DNA of 64,000 nucleotides from Candidatus Bathyarchaeota archaeon (GTDB lineage Archaea > Thermoproteota > Bathyarchaeia > Bathyarchaeales > Bathycorpusculaceae), in NCBI GenBank assembly GCA_026414485.1, contig JAOAIX010000002.1:62001-126000 (forward strand), in the 5' to 3' direction. Numbering within the stretch: position 1 is the first letter of the stretch; the number at the start of each line of letters is the position of its first letter. The translations under genes were made by a program, and so were the position numbers. The notes beneath the pieces were generated by a model that was given only the letters and a program-made list of their open reading frames with translations, made no database searches and was not told where the DNA came from. Below are positions 34,174 to 43,568 of this stretch, piece after piece.

Positions 34174-35718
34174 CTATTTGCGAGTTCGTTTTTTAAGTAA
34201 GTAAAAAGTTGCTGCTACAATAACCGTTAAGCTTATTCCGCCTGCAACAAAAAGCTCCATCTGCAATGCGACGGCGTGCTCTGCAATTTCTGTGGGAATT
34301 GGGGAGCTTTGTTGGTTAATCGACCAGATGCGCATGTCAGGGTCACATAAGTTAGACACATACATGCAACCAACGGTTATAATTTCTACCGTGCCGTCTT
34401 TGTCTATGTCGTCTGAAGCTACATTCCATGCGCAGACGCCTTCACCTATTGTCCAGTCGGCGCTCTGTTCTAGAACGATTTTGCTTCCGTTCCAACTCCA
34501 AACTCTAAGTTGTGCTATTTCTGAAGTTGTGTTTTCCGTGAAACTTGTTTGTCCCGCCGTTACGCCACTGGTTACGATTTCTATGTTTCCGTCTTTATCT
34601 ACGTCGTTTAGCGTGATTGATTTAACTTCAGTTATATATTCAGTTGTCCACTCTTGGTTTGCTTCTAACATTATAGTTTGTCCAGTCAAATTCCAGATCC
34701 GAAGTTGTCCATTGACTTTTTCTCCGTTGTAAGTAAATCCTCCAGTGACAATTTCTGTAGCGCCATCTCCATCAATATCCCCTACTTTGACATTATTAAC
34801 CACAGTGTTTCCTTGAACTCCGCCGGCGCTAGTTAAAGCATAAATGTTCTGCTGGGTTTGCCATTCTTCATTTGCAAGTAAAGTAAACTCTGTGCCGTTC
34901 CATTGCCAAATACAAATTTGGCCTGAACTGTTGGATAATTCTCGACTGTAGCCGGCGGTAACAACTTCAATTTTTCCATCTTTGTTTAAATCGGTGGCCG
35001 TTATGCTGTTGGCACTGGAAGTGTTGCCACTGCGCCATTCAATGCTTTTAAGAAGGTTTAGTTCACTGTTATTCAGTTGCCACACTCGTAGCTCAGCATT
35101 GGTGGAGTTTGTTTCGGAGTAGAAGTTTCTGCCTGATGTGAAAATTTCTAGTTTTCCGTCATTATCCGCGTCGATTATAACAGTTCCACTGATGCCGCTT
35201 GTTCCTTGAGTAGTGTTCCATTCTTTACTTGTTAATAAACGTAGTTCGTTGCCGTCCCACCGCCACATTCTTAGTTGTGTATAAAAACCCGACTGGTTTG
35301 CCATTCGTCCTCCTGTTAAAAGATTGATTTTACCATCAGCGTTAACGTCTCCTGAGGTAACACAGACTATAGCCGCCGAGTCTTGGTTAGCTGGCCATTT
35401 GTAGCTGGTTTCAAGAGTAAGGTTTTGTCCATTCCAATTCCAGATTTTTAGCGGTGCAGAAGCTTGAACACGCGTCTCGTTTTCCATGTTATAGGTGTAT
35501 CCGCCTGTGATTATCTCGATTGTTCCATCAGCATCTAAATCTGCAAGGTGGATGTTCTGTGTGGCGAAGACGCAGGTTCCCCCAACCATATACGTGTCCC
35601 AGTGCTGTTCATGCTCAACCACAAGTGAGCTAATTTGCTGAGCAAATAAAATTGGTGTTGCAACTATCGCAAAAAGGGTTGTACATATTACAAAAATGAG
35701 GATCCGCAAGTTTTTCAT
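34174..35718 (-). CDS. secreted FG-GAP/VCBS beta-propeller protein with C-terminal anchor
   Basis: About 514 residues from the ATG at 35718. After a signal peptide (ILIFVICTTLFAIVATPILFAQ) come seven blades, each with a calcium-binding loop of the integrin-alpha type: DLDADGTIE, DVNADGKIN, DADNDGKLE, DLNKDGKIE, DIDGDGATE, DVDKDGNIE and DIDKDGTVE. Seven repeats close one full propeller. A transmembrane helix and KKRTRK end the chain, so the propeller is displayed outside. A start at 35757 would add 13 residues, but a TATA-like element (AAATATAG, about 35738-35746) fits 35718. Ligand or adhesion partner unknown. Confidence 0.88.
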   Translation of the reverse strand: MKNLRILIFVICTTLFAIVATPILFAQQISSLVVEHEQHWDTYMVGGTCVFATQNIHLADLDADGTIEIITGGYTYNMENETRVQASAPLKIWNWNGQNLTLETSYKWPANQDSAAIVCVTSGDVNADGKINLLTGGRMANQSGFYTQLRMWRWDGNELRLLTSKEWNTTQGTSGISGTVIIDADNDGKLEIFTSGRNFYSETNSTNAELRVWQLNNSELNLLKSIEWRSGNTSSANSITATDLNKDGKIEVVTAGYSRELSNSSGQICIWQWNGTEFTLLANEEWQTQQNIYALTSAGGVQGNTVVNNVKVGDIDGDGATEIVTGGFTYNGEKVNGQLRIWNLTGQTIMLEANQEWTTEYITEVKSITLNDVDKDGNIEIVTSGVTAGQTSFTENTTSEIAQLRVWSWNGSKIVLEQSADWTIGEGVCAWNVASDDIDKDGTVEIITVGCMYVSNLCDPDMRIWSINQQSSPIPTEIAEHAVALQMELFVAGGISLTVIVAATFYLLKKRTRK

Positions 35719-35812
35719 TTTTTCTTCTTTTCCTATTCTATATTTGATTTGACCCATTCACATAAAACGCTTTGGGAAATTGGTTGAGGGTAGCAGTTGT
35801 CCGCTGTAACTA

Positions 35813-37060
35813 CTATTCTCGTATGTGTCCTCTGCCCAAAACAAAATACTTTGTTGTAGTCAAGTGTTGGATGCTCATTGGACCACGTGCATGTAACTTT
35901 TGAGTGCTTATGCCTATTTCAGCACCTAGCCCAAATTGGTTGCCGTCGGTAAACCTGGTGGACGCATTCCAGTAAACTGCCGCAGAATCAACTTCCCGTA
36001 TGAAGCGTAAGGCCTTGTCAAAATCTCCAGTCAGGATGGAATCTGAATGTTTTGTGCCATACTTGTTAATATGTCCAATGGCTTCATCTAAGTTTTTAAT
36101 GACTTTCACACCGATTATTAAATCAAGAAATTCGGTATACCAATCTTCCTCAGTAGCTGGTTTTACGTCGGGAATTATTTTTCGTGTTTGCTCACAACCT
36201 CGAACTTCAACTTTTTGTGCTTGTAGTGCAGCAATTATCTTTGGAAGAAACTTTTCTGCGATGTTGCGGTGAACTAACAGTTTTTCTGCAGCGTTGCAGG
36301 TTCCTGGTCTTTGGCATTTAGCATTTATTATAATAGAAACTGCTTTGTCTAAGTCTGCATCTTCTTCTACGTAGATGTGGCAGTTACCCGTTCCCGTTTC
36401 GATGACTGGTATACGCGACTTTTCAATTGTTGCTTTAATGAGGTCAGCACCCCCACGGGGGATCAGGGCATCAATGTAGTCGCGCATCTGCATAAATTCT
36501 TCAACTACTACCCGGTCAGTTGATTTTATCACTTGAATTGCATCACGAGGTACACGTGTGTCGGCTAATGCTTCGCGGAGTACTTCTCCGATTGTTACGT
36601 TGCTGTTTATGGCGTCTGATCCACCTCTAAGGATAACTGCATTACCTGATTTGATGCAGATTCCTGCAGCGTCTGAGGTTACATCAGGTCTTGACTCGTA
36701 AATTACGCCCACTACGCCAAGGGGGACCCGTATTTGCCCTATAATTAAACCGTTGGGGCGAGTCCAAGTTCTTTCAATGGTTCCAATAGGATCTGTTAAT
36801 GTCCCTACTTCGCGTAGGCAACGTGCCATGTTAGAAATTTTCTTTTTGTCTAACGCTAAACGGTCAAGTAATGCTGGCTTTATGCCTCTGCCTTTAGCGG
36901 CTTCTGTGTCTTTTGTGTTGGCTGCCAAAATTCTGTCGATGTTTGTTTCAAGTGCGTTAGCCATACGACACAGGGCATTATTTTTTGTTTCAGTTGAGAG
37001 TTTAGCTAATTCATACGAGGCAACTTTTGCCTTCTTGCAAATTTCAAGTATTGTCTCCAT
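35813..37060 (-). CDS. proA: glutamate-5-semialdehyde dehydrogenase (gamma-glutamyl phosphate reductase)
   Basis: A 415-residue NADPH-dependent enzyme, second in proline synthesis. The aldehyde-dehydrogenase fold shows VPLGVVGVIYESRPDVT (cofactor site), ETGTGNCHIYVEE and the catalytic cysteine in NAKCQRPGTCNAAE. The C-terminal FGLGAEIGISTQKLHARGPM is characteristic of ProA. It follows proB by 3 nt on the same strand. Length is normal. Confidence 0.97.
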   Translation of the reverse strand: METILEICKKAKVASYELAKLSTETKNNALCRMANALETNIDRILAANTKDTEAAKGRGIKPALLDRLALDKKKISNMARCLREVGTLTDPIGTIERTWTRPNGLIIGQIRVPLGVVGVIYESRPDVTSDAAGICIKSGNAVILRGGSDAINSNVTIGEVLREALADTRVPRDAIQVIKSTDRVVVEEFMQMRDYIDALIPRGGADLIKATIEKSRIPVIETGTGNCHIYVEEDADLDKAVSIIINAKCQRPGTCNAAEKLLVHRNIAEKFLPKIIAALQAQKVEVRGCEQTRKIIPDVKPATEEDWYTEFLDLIIGVKVIKNLDEAIGHINKYGTKHSDSILTGDFDKALRFIREVDSAAVYWNASTRFTDGNQFGLGAEIGISTQKLHARGPMSIQHLTTTKYFVLGRGHIRE

Positions 37061-37063
37061 CCG

Positions 37064-38194
37064 TTATTCCTCAATTAAGTGTATACTTTTATGTTCAATG
37101 ACCTCTTTTGGACAGTTTTCGCCCAGTTTCTTTTTCACGTCAGCCACTTTTAATCCTTTAACAAGATTTATTTCCTCGCTGGACATATTCGGGTTTCCTT
37201 TGGCAAATTCCACTCCTGCCTCATCCACGAGAGTAACTACATCGCACGCTTTAAAGTGCCCGATAACTTTTATTACTCCAACAGGTAACAAGCTAGAACC
37301 TTTGAGGATGGCTTTTTTTGCGCCTTCGTTTACGTGAATTTCCCCTTTTATAGCGGCGCCGTAAGCTATCCAGCGTTTGCGAGCTTTCATACGTTGTTGA
37401 GGTTTAAAGTATGTGCCCACCTCTTTGCCTGATAATATGTCGACTATAACATTTTCTCGTCGACTATTAGCGATAATTAGCGGTATGCCGCAGCTGGTTG
37501 CTATTTCTGCAGCTCTAATTTTGCTTTGGATGCCTCCCCGACCCAGCTTACTTTTTCCGTTCACCGAGTTTTTCAATTCTGATGTGATGTTCTCTACGGT
37601 TTTGATTACGACAGCGTTAGGATCAGACGGATCAGTAGTATATAAGCCCTCTACATCTGAGAGAATTATAACAAGGTCCGCTCCAATGGCGTTAGCCACA
37701 AGCACTGATAATATATCGTTATCACTAAAATTTACCTTATATCCTTCGGTGATAGGTATCAGTTCATCCACACTGGTTACATCGTTCTCGTTAATTATGG
37801 GAACAACATTTAACTCCAAAAGCATTTTCAAAACATTACAGGTGTGAACATACGAGGCACGGTTTGATAGATCTTCGGCAGTAAGCAAGATTTGTGCAAC
37901 TTTCAATTCATACCGTTTAAAGATTTCTCGGTACTTCGCCATTAGAACACTTTGTCCAGTTGCTGCTGCAGCCTGTTGGAAAACAACGTCTTTGGGTTTT
38001 CCTGTCTTTCCTAACTCTGCTATGCCTGCAGCGACAGCTCCTGACGTTACAAAGACAATTTTATCTCCTTGTTTTGTAGCCACTGCTATCTGCCGGGCTA
38101 GTCTTTCCATTTCTTCATCGTCGAGTTTTCCTTCAGCTGTGGTTATACCGCTGGTTCCAACTTTAACCACGACTAATCTATTAGGCATAAGCAT
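37064..38194 (-). CDS. proB: glutamate 5-kinase
   Basis: A 376-residue amino-acid kinase phosphorylating glutamate. The kinase domain runs from VVVKVGTSGIT through VTSGAVAAGI, INENDVTSVDE and KLGRGGIQSKI. The C-terminal PUA domain (about 280-360) starts at KRWIAYGAAIKGEIHVNEGA. This full-length two-domain form is the bacterial type, usually feedback-inhibited by proline. proC is not in the window. It is the first gene of the proBA pair. Confidence 0.97.
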   Translation of the reverse strand: MLMPNRLVVVKVGTSGITTAEGKLDDEEMERLARQIAVATKQGDKIVFVTSGAVAAGIAELGKTGKPKDVVFQQAAAATGQSVLMAKYREIFKRYELKVAQILLTAEDLSNRASYVHTCNVLKMLLELNVVPIINENDVTSVDELIPITEGYKVNFSDNDILSVLVANAIGADLVIILSDVEGLYTTDPSDPNAVVIKTVENITSELKNSVNGKSKLGRGGIQSKIRAAEIATSCGIPLIIANSRRENVIVDILSGKEVGTYFKPQQRMKARKRWIAYGAAIKGEIHVNEGAKKAILKGSSLLPVGVIKVIGHFKACDVVTLVDEAGVEFAKGNPNMSSEEINLVKGLKVADVKKKLGENCPKEVIEHKSIHLIEE

Positions 38195-38382
38195 CCCTAT
38201 GTTTCAAAGCTTCCTACGTTATTTGGAGATATGTCCAACTTCCTTAAAAAGAAATCCTGAAGAATGTTGCCTACCTGTGGTTTCAGAGATAAAAAGGTTT
38301 TAACTTTTCTGGTTATTTTTTAATCAGAGAAAACATATATAGCACTCTAAAGATGGATGTATAATTCTAGGTTGCTATTCGT

Positions 38383-40542
38383 ATGTCGCAGCAGCTACAG
38401 TCTGTTTTCAACTTGACAACTTTTGATTCGTCAATAGTTTTTTGGATAGCTCCAATTGCAGGCATTATGGCTATAATTGCCTCTTTAATTATTATGCGTA
38501 AAATCAGCAAAATGAGCACAGGTTCACCCAAAGCCGTTGAAGTGGCAGAGGCCATCCGGATAGGTGCTTACGCATTTCTTAAAAGACAATATAAAACCAT
38601 TATAGTTATCACAGCGGTGCTTTCTGTTCTTATAGCCTTCGGGCTTGGAGTAGGCACCGCAGTTGCTTTTGTAGTAGGTGCCATCGCGTCTCTTGCCGCG
38701 GGGTATATAGCGATGGACAACGCAACTAAAGCTAATATTCGCACAGTCGCCGCTGCGAAGGAGAGCGCTGAAAAAGCTCTTAAAACAGCTTTCTATGGTG
38801 GTGCCACTATGGGTCTCGCAGTGGTTGGGCTTTCTCTTTTGGGTGTGAGTGTGCTGTTTTTATTATACAACGGTTACAGTGCGCTTTTCGGTAACTACTC
38901 GGTTACTGATGCTGCGATAATAGGGCGAAATGCTGCAAGTGCAATTGTAGGCATGGGTTTTGGTGCCTCGCTTATAGCTTTATTTGCCCAGTTGGGCGGT
39001 GGAATTTTCACCAAGGCTGCAGACATTGGTGCCGACATCGTAGGCAAAATTGAAACCGGTATACCTGAGGATGACCCGCGTAACCCTGCGGCTATCGCTG
39101 ATAACGTGGGTGATAACGTAGGTGACTCTGCTGGTAGAGGTGCTGACCTGTTTGAATCTGCTACCGGTGAAAACATCGGTGGCATGATAATTGGTGGTCT
39201 TATAAGCGCTGCAACAGGCAATCTTATCTTTCTTATCTTTCCTCTTATCGCGCGGGCGCTAGGGATTTTCGCCACTTTTGTGGGCATGCCTTTTGTTAAA
39301 CTAGGCAAAAATGATGCGAAAAACCCGATGCGGGGACTTAGAAGGGGGCTCATGGTCACCACGCTCGTTTCGGCGGCGCTGTTTTTTGTGGCTACAGTTT
39401 TTCTTCTTGGTAACATCTATCTATACCTTTGTTTGCTGTCAGGTTTAGTTGCTAGCGTGCTTGTGGATTACATAACCGATTACTATACAGGACGAGACAA
39501 GGGTCCTGTAAAAAAAATCGCCAAAGCTAGTGAAACAGGCAGTGCAACCAACATAATCACAGGTTTTGCTGTAGGCTTAGAAACCGCGGCTCTTCCTATA
39601 ATTTCGTTAGCAGGTGCAATTATTGTTTCCTATTACTTGGGGTCTCTATTTGGCGCGGAAACTCCTGGGGTCGGGGCGTTTATGGGCGGTATATATGGCA
39701 CTACCCTTGCGACAATGGGTATGCTAGCTGTGATGGGTATGGTTTTAGCTTTAGATGGGTTTGGGCCCATAGCTGATAATGCTGCAGGCATAGCTGAAAT
39801 GTCTGGAGAAAAAGGTACGGAAGAAACAATGGATGCCCTTGACGCGGTGGGTAACACCACAAAAGCTTTGACAAAGGGCTTTGCTCTTGGTTCAGCGTTA
39901 CTTGCTGCACAGTTGCTATTTCAAACGTACGCCGAAGAAGCAAAGATGCACTTTGGACTGAGTACGTTTAACATTGATATCTCTAATCCTGCTGTGCTGG
40001 TTGCAGCTTTTATCGGCGGTATGTTGCCTTTCCTTTTTTCTGCTCAAGCCATCAGTGCCGTTGGCAAAGCTGCAGGTGAGATGGTTGCTGAAGTACGCCG
40101 GCAATTCCGAGACATACCTGGCATTCTGAAGGGTACAGATAAACCTCAGTATGATAAAACAGTGGACATAAGTACAAAAGCTGCCTTAAAGGGCATGGTG
40201 CTTCCAGGAGTTGTTGTTGTCGTTGTGCCTTTAGTTGTAGGCGTTCTGTTAGGACCTGTAGCAGTAGGAGCACTTGTTGTTGGATGTACTTTAACCGCGA
40301 TTCCTCTTGCGTTGCTGATGAACACAGGCGGAGGTGCATGGGACAACGCAAAAAAACATATTGAAGCAGGCAATTTTGGCGGCAAAAACTCTCCTGCGCA
40401 TCATGCATCGGTGGTCGGCGACACTGTAGGTGACCCGATGAAGGACACAGCAGGACCTAGTTTGCATGTTCTAATTAAATTGCTTAGTACCTTATCTATC
40501 GTTTTTATACCGCTGTTCATAAACTTGCTACATCTAATTTAA
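38383..40542 (+). CDS. hppA: membrane H+-translocating pyrophosphatase, K+-independent type
   Basis: A 719-residue integral membrane pump with about 15-16 transmembrane helices, coupling PPi hydrolysis to ion transport. The PPi site motif EDDPRNPAAIADNVGDNVGD and the C-terminal GDTVGDPMKDTAGPSLH are intact. The determinant of potassium dependence reads GNTTKALTKGFA with Lys at 494, the state known for K+-independent H+-pumping forms (K+-dependent ones have Ala). A TATA box (ACATATATAG, about 38330-38339) precedes the gene. It probably recovers energy from biosynthetic PPi. Confidence 0.97.
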   Translation: MSQQLQSVFNLTTFDSSIVFWIAPIAGIMAIIASLIIMRKISKMSTGSPKAVEVAEAIRIGAYAFLKRQYKTIIVITAVLSVLIAFGLGVGTAVAFVVGAIASLAAGYIAMDNATKANIRTVAAAKESAEKALKTAFYGGATMGLAVVGLSLLGVSVLFLLYNGYSALFGNYSVTDAAIIGRNAASAIVGMGFGASLIALFAQLGGGIFTKAADIGADIVGKIETGIPEDDPRNPAAIADNVGDNVGDSAGRGADLFESATGENIGGMIIGGLISAATGNLIFLIFPLIARALGIFATFVGMPFVKLGKNDAKNPMRGLRRGLMVTTLVSAALFFVATVFLLGNIYLYLCLLSGLVASVLVDYITDYYTGRDKGPVKKIAKASETGSATNIITGFAVGLETAALPIISLAGAIIVSYYLGSLFGAETPGVGAFMGGIYGTTLATMGMLAVMGMVLALDGFGPIADNAAGIAEMSGEKGTEETMDALDAVGNTTKALTKGFALGSALLAAQLLFQTYAEEAKMHFGLSTFNIDISNPAVLVAAFIGGMLPFLFSAQAISAVGKAAGEMVAEVRRQFRDIPGILKGTDKPQYDKTVDISTKAALKGMVLPGVVVVVVPLVVGVLLGPVAVGALVVGCTLTAIPLALLMNTGGGAWDNAKKHIEAGNFGGKNSPAHHASVVGDTVGDPMKDTAGPSLHVLIKLLSTLSIVFIPLFINLLHLI

Positions 40543-40565
40543 CAGCACAAAAGGTACCTATTAAA

Positions 40566-40889
40566 CTACGGACCTTTTTCTTCATCTTCAGGAACAGCTG
40601 CTTCTTTTTTCATTTCTTCAGCCATTTTTCTCCCTAACTCAGTTAAACAATAAATTTTGTAGGTGTTTCGGCCATTTCTTGAAACACGAATATCTTCATG
40701 TAGAAGTTGTGCGTCACGTAGTAACTCGCAATTTTTGAGGTCTGAGGAGGGCACAATCATACCTTCGCTGGACTCTAAATACCAGATACAGTGGTCTTTG
40801 TTGTCAAGTGCAGCAAGGAGGTATTTTTTAAAGACTCCTACTCTGCTTTGAATGTATTCGGAAAGATAGTTTGCCAATTTTGTGGACAT
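40566..40889 (-). CDS. small winged-helix-like protein
   Basis: A protein of about 107 residues from ATG 40889 (ATG 40898 possible). Residues about 10-90 alternate helices with a likely wing (ESSEGMIVPSSDL, then NGRNTYKIYCLTELGRKMAEEM), like a small DNA-binding winged helix. The tail is acidic. It converges with hppA, leaving 23 nt. Function and targets are unknown. Confidence 0.65.
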   Translation of the reverse strand: MSTKLANYLSEYIQSRVGVFKKYLLAALDNKDHCIWYLESSEGMIVPSSDLKNCELLRDAQLLHEDIRVSRNGRNTYKIYCLTELGRKMAEEMKKEAAVPEDEEKGP

Positions 40890-41027
40890 TACAATCAATT
40901 CATGTTTGCTTCTTAAAGGAATTTAAGGCTTTCCAAAAAGCTCAGTTTAATGGGAAAAAGCTATTTTTTATGGAGCGCCCTTTTTTTACCTCAACGATTA
41001 TTGAATAGCTAACTGAGATGTAGAGCT

Positions 41028-42110
41028 GTGAAAATTATCGAGAAAAACCTGCATCAGGGGTACGTGAAATTAGTGCCTGACTCTCCAGATGACCTTTGGC
41101 ACCTCTCTAACGTTATTTATGCGGGAGACGAAGTTTACGCTTACTCTTCGCGAGCCATAAAATCAGACACTGACGTCTCACGTCCAAAGAGCGGTGAGCG
41201 TGTCTCAGTTTTCATGGGGGTTACTGTGGAGTCAATAGTTTGGGATAAATTTCTGGCTAGATTGCGTGTCCACGGCGTTATTTGTCACGCTCCTGATATA
41301 ATTCCAAAGGGGGCTTACCACACCATAAATGTAGTGCTGAATCAACCTGTAACTATTGTGAAGAAAGAGTGGCCTAAACATCTGCTTGATCGCTTGCAGA
41401 AAGCTAGTGAGGCAGAGAAGCCCCTAATTATAATTGCCATAGATGATGAAGGGTACGCCATAGCGGAAACCAAGCAGTACGGTGTGGAAGTTAGAGTTGA
41501 AGAACGGGTAAAGTTACCTGGAAAAAAAGAAGCTGAAAAACGAAGTGGCGCAATGAATGAGTACTTTAAACGAGCTTTAAGCAGTTTAGCCGCCCTTTGG
41601 ATTTCACACCGTAATGCCATCGTCGTGGTTGGTGTTGGATTTATAAAAAATGAGTTTGCCAATTATGTTACCGCCCAAGCTAGAGATGTTGCAGCGTCCA
41701 TTGCAGACGTGAAGAGTGTTAACAACGGTGGCGTAAGCGGGATATATGAAGCGCTTCGTTCAGGGATTCTTTTAAAAACCACCCATCAACTTCGTATCCT
41801 CGAAGAAACTACGGTTATAGAGGAAGTTATGAAGCGGTTGGGTAGAGGCGACGCTACGGTGTCTTACGGCATAAAATCCATAGAGACAGCGGTTCTCGTT
41901 GGTGCAGTAGAAAAACTGGTGGTGGCTGACTCGCTGTTGCGTGACGCCGAAGTGGATCAGCGGTTGAAATTGGAGAAAATGATGCAGCATGTGGAACAGT
42001 GCAATGGTGCCGTTACCGTTGTCAGTACCGAACATGAAGCAGGTGCAAAGCTTCTTGCGTTAGGTGGAATCGCTGCTCTTCTTCGCTTCCCCGTTTATAG
42101 TTCAGATTAG
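41028..42110 (+). CDS. pelA: mRNA surveillance protein pelota
   Basis: A 360-residue archaeal pelota (Dom34), which splits stalled ribosomes together with aEF1A and ABCE1. The N-terminal Sm-like domain (about 1-130) opens with KLVPDSPDDLWHLSNVI. The central (about 135-260) and C-terminal (about 265-360) domains resemble release factor domains 2 and 3, but the GGQ motif of release factors is absent, as expected. GTG start at 41028. It sits upstream of tbp on the same strand with 103 nt between. Confidence 0.96.
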   Translation: MKIIEKNLHQGYVKLVPDSPDDLWHLSNVIYAGDEVYAYSSRAIKSDTDVSRPKSGERVSVFMGVTVESIVWDKFLARLRVHGVICHAPDIIPKGAYHTINVVLNQPVTIVKKEWPKHLLDRLQKASEAEKPLIIIAIDDEGYAIAETKQYGVEVRVEERVKLPGKKEAEKRSGAMNEYFKRALSSLAALWISHRNAIVVVGVGFIKNEFANYVTAQARDVAASIADVKSVNNGGVSGIYEALRSGILLKTTHQLRILEETTVIEEVMKRLGRGDATVSYGIKSIETAVLVGAVEKLVVADSLLRDAEVDQRLKLEKMMQHVEQCNGAVTVVSTEHEAGAKLLALGGIAALLRFPVYSSD

Positions 42111-42156
42111 GATAAAATGGTAAATCATGCTTTGACTTGTCTATAAAGTGACCTGT

Positions 42157-42191
42157 TAATATACCCATTTATATACCCCTTTATATATAAG
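42157..42191 (+). promoter_or_regulatory. stacked TATA boxes upstream of tbp
   Basis: Three TATA-like elements lie 10-12 bp apart: TTAATATACCC, TTTATATACCC and TTTATATATAAG. The last is centred near 42186, about 26 nt before the tbp ATG, so the message should be almost leaderless. The two upstream copies could compete for TBP and give autoregulation. Confidence 0.5.
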
Positions 42192-42213
42192 TTAAAGATA
42201 CACGGGAATCTAA

Positions 42214-42777
42214 ATGAGCAAACGAAAACCGTTAATCTCGATTCAAAACATTGTAGCTTCTGTATCTTTAAACCAGAAAATTGACCTGCAGAAAATTGTG
42301 GAGAAATTCCCTCAAACCGAATACAACCCTAGCGTTTTTCCTGGTTTAGTTTTCCGCCTAAAAAAACCCAAAACAGCTACTCTCATTTTTGGCACAGGCA
42401 AAATGGTCTGCACAGGCGCAAAATCTGAAAAAGAATCACGGAGTGCCGTAGAAAAAGTTGTCAAAGAACTCAGAGGGCAAGGCATACAAATTACGGAAAA
42501 ACCAGTTGTAAACATCCAAAACATTGTTGCATCTGCTGAGTTAGGCGGCGAAATTGACCTTGAAAGTCTCGTTTATAAGCTTGGCCGAGTCATGTATGAA
42601 CCCGAGCAATTCCCGGGAGCTGTCTACCGCATGGATGACCCACAAGTAGTGTTCTTGATTTTCAGCGCCGGAAAACTAGTTTGCGTAGGCGCCAAAAAAG
42701 AAGAGCAGGTTTACGCGGCAGTCGACAAAATCCAGCAAATTCTTGAAGACAAAGCCCTCATATACTATACAGATTAA
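42214..42777 (+). CDS. tbp: TATA-box-binding protein
   Basis: A 187-residue saddle protein of two direct repeats, which recruits TFB and RNA polymerase to promoters. Each repeat starts IQNIVAS(V/A) and contains PGLVFRLKKPK or PGAVYRMDDPQ, then a Phe-containing FGTGKMVCTGAK or FSAGKLVCVGAK strand, whose phenylalanines kink DNA. No acidic C-terminal tail is present. ATG start at 42214, probably leaderless. Confidence 0.98.
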   Translation: MSKRKPLISIQNIVASVSLNQKIDLQKIVEKFPQTEYNPSVFPGLVFRLKKPKTATLIFGTGKMVCTGAKSEKESRSAVEKVVKELRGQGIQITEKPVVNIQNIVASAELGGEIDLESLVYKLGRVMYEPEQFPGAVYRMDDPQVVFLIFSAGKLVCVGAKKEEQVYAAVDKIQQILEDKALIYYTD

Positions 42778-42793
42778 TTTGAAGTTTCCGCTC

Positions 42794-43504
42794 TTAAGCG
42801 GAACTTTTTATTCTTCTGCGGACGGCAGGATTGGCGTCTGAGAGTTCTTTTAGAATCATTTCAAAATTTTCGTTTGGTTGCAGTTCCCTTTTTATGAAGG
42901 TTCCTGTTCTACCAACTGCGTCTCTTCTACGTAGGGCATGTGTACGGTCTAAAACTGTTTCTACTGAGATATCTAATATTTTGGCAGTTTGGTTTTCGTT
43001 CCCAATTATGCTGATTTCTTCATGACCTGTTTTTGTAGGTTTAATAAGCATAAGTCGTTTGTCTACGCCTTTAACTCGCAGATTTTGCTTTAATTGTGCC
43101 AGTGTAACTTCGCCGCTGAATTTATAGAATTCTCGTTCAACTTTACGCATCCGCATAAGTGGAAATGAAATGGTGGTTTTTTCGTCAAGCTCTATGTACG
43201 CTTTCATGGCGTATAGGGGTGTAGCTTGAACCACAAACCGGTTGGCGACTTTTATGCTGGCAACTTCTAGTGCTGTTTCAATCTGGAAGGAACTAGGCGG
43301 ATCCACAACAAAAATGTCTATGTCGCTGCTTTTAGTTACGTCTCCACGGGCTATGCTTCCATGAACAACAGTTTGAAGGTTAAATTTTTCAAGCACTGTC
43401 ATTATTTTAGCAGTTTTTTCCCTATACGCTTGAAGTTTGCTCCATCTGTCGAAGGTATAGAACACTTTAATTGTGTCTTGGCGCATCTCGACTTTCTTGG
43501 TCAA
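42794..43504 (-). CDS. nucleotidyltransferase-domain protein
   Basis: A 236-residue protein with a polymerase-beta-type nucleotidyltransferase core, HGSIARGDVTKSSDIDIFVV (about 45-64), carrying the GS motif and a DxD pair. A helical region and a C-terminal domain with DRTHALRRRDAVGRTG follow (about 175-205), with many basic residues suggesting nucleic-acid or nucleotide binding. Archaeal proteins of this kind are uncharacterised; an enzyme adding NMP to RNA or protein is likely. It converges with tbp across 16 nt. Confidence 0.8.
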   Translation of the reverse strand: MTKKVEMRQDTIKVFYTFDRWSKLQAYREKTAKIMTVLEKFNLQTVVHGSIARGDVTKSSDIDIFVVDPPSSFQIETALEVASIKVANRFVVQATPLYAMKAYIELDEKTTISFPLMRMRKVEREFYKFSGEVTLAQLKQNLRVKGVDKRLMLIKPTKTGHEEISIIGNENQTAKILDISVETVLDRTHALRRRDAVGRTGTFIKRELQPNENFEMILKELSDANPAVRRRIKSSA

Positions 43505-43568
43505 TTGGCTTGCACTTGCGAATAAAAGTTGGCTGAGTAACTATTAAGCATTTGAGTTTAGCTGTCGT

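Noticed and set aside
38895-40408. Long minus-strand frames across the pyrophosphatase gene
   Set aside because: They are low-complexity mirrors of a membrane-protein gene; the plus-strand frame has all family motifs.
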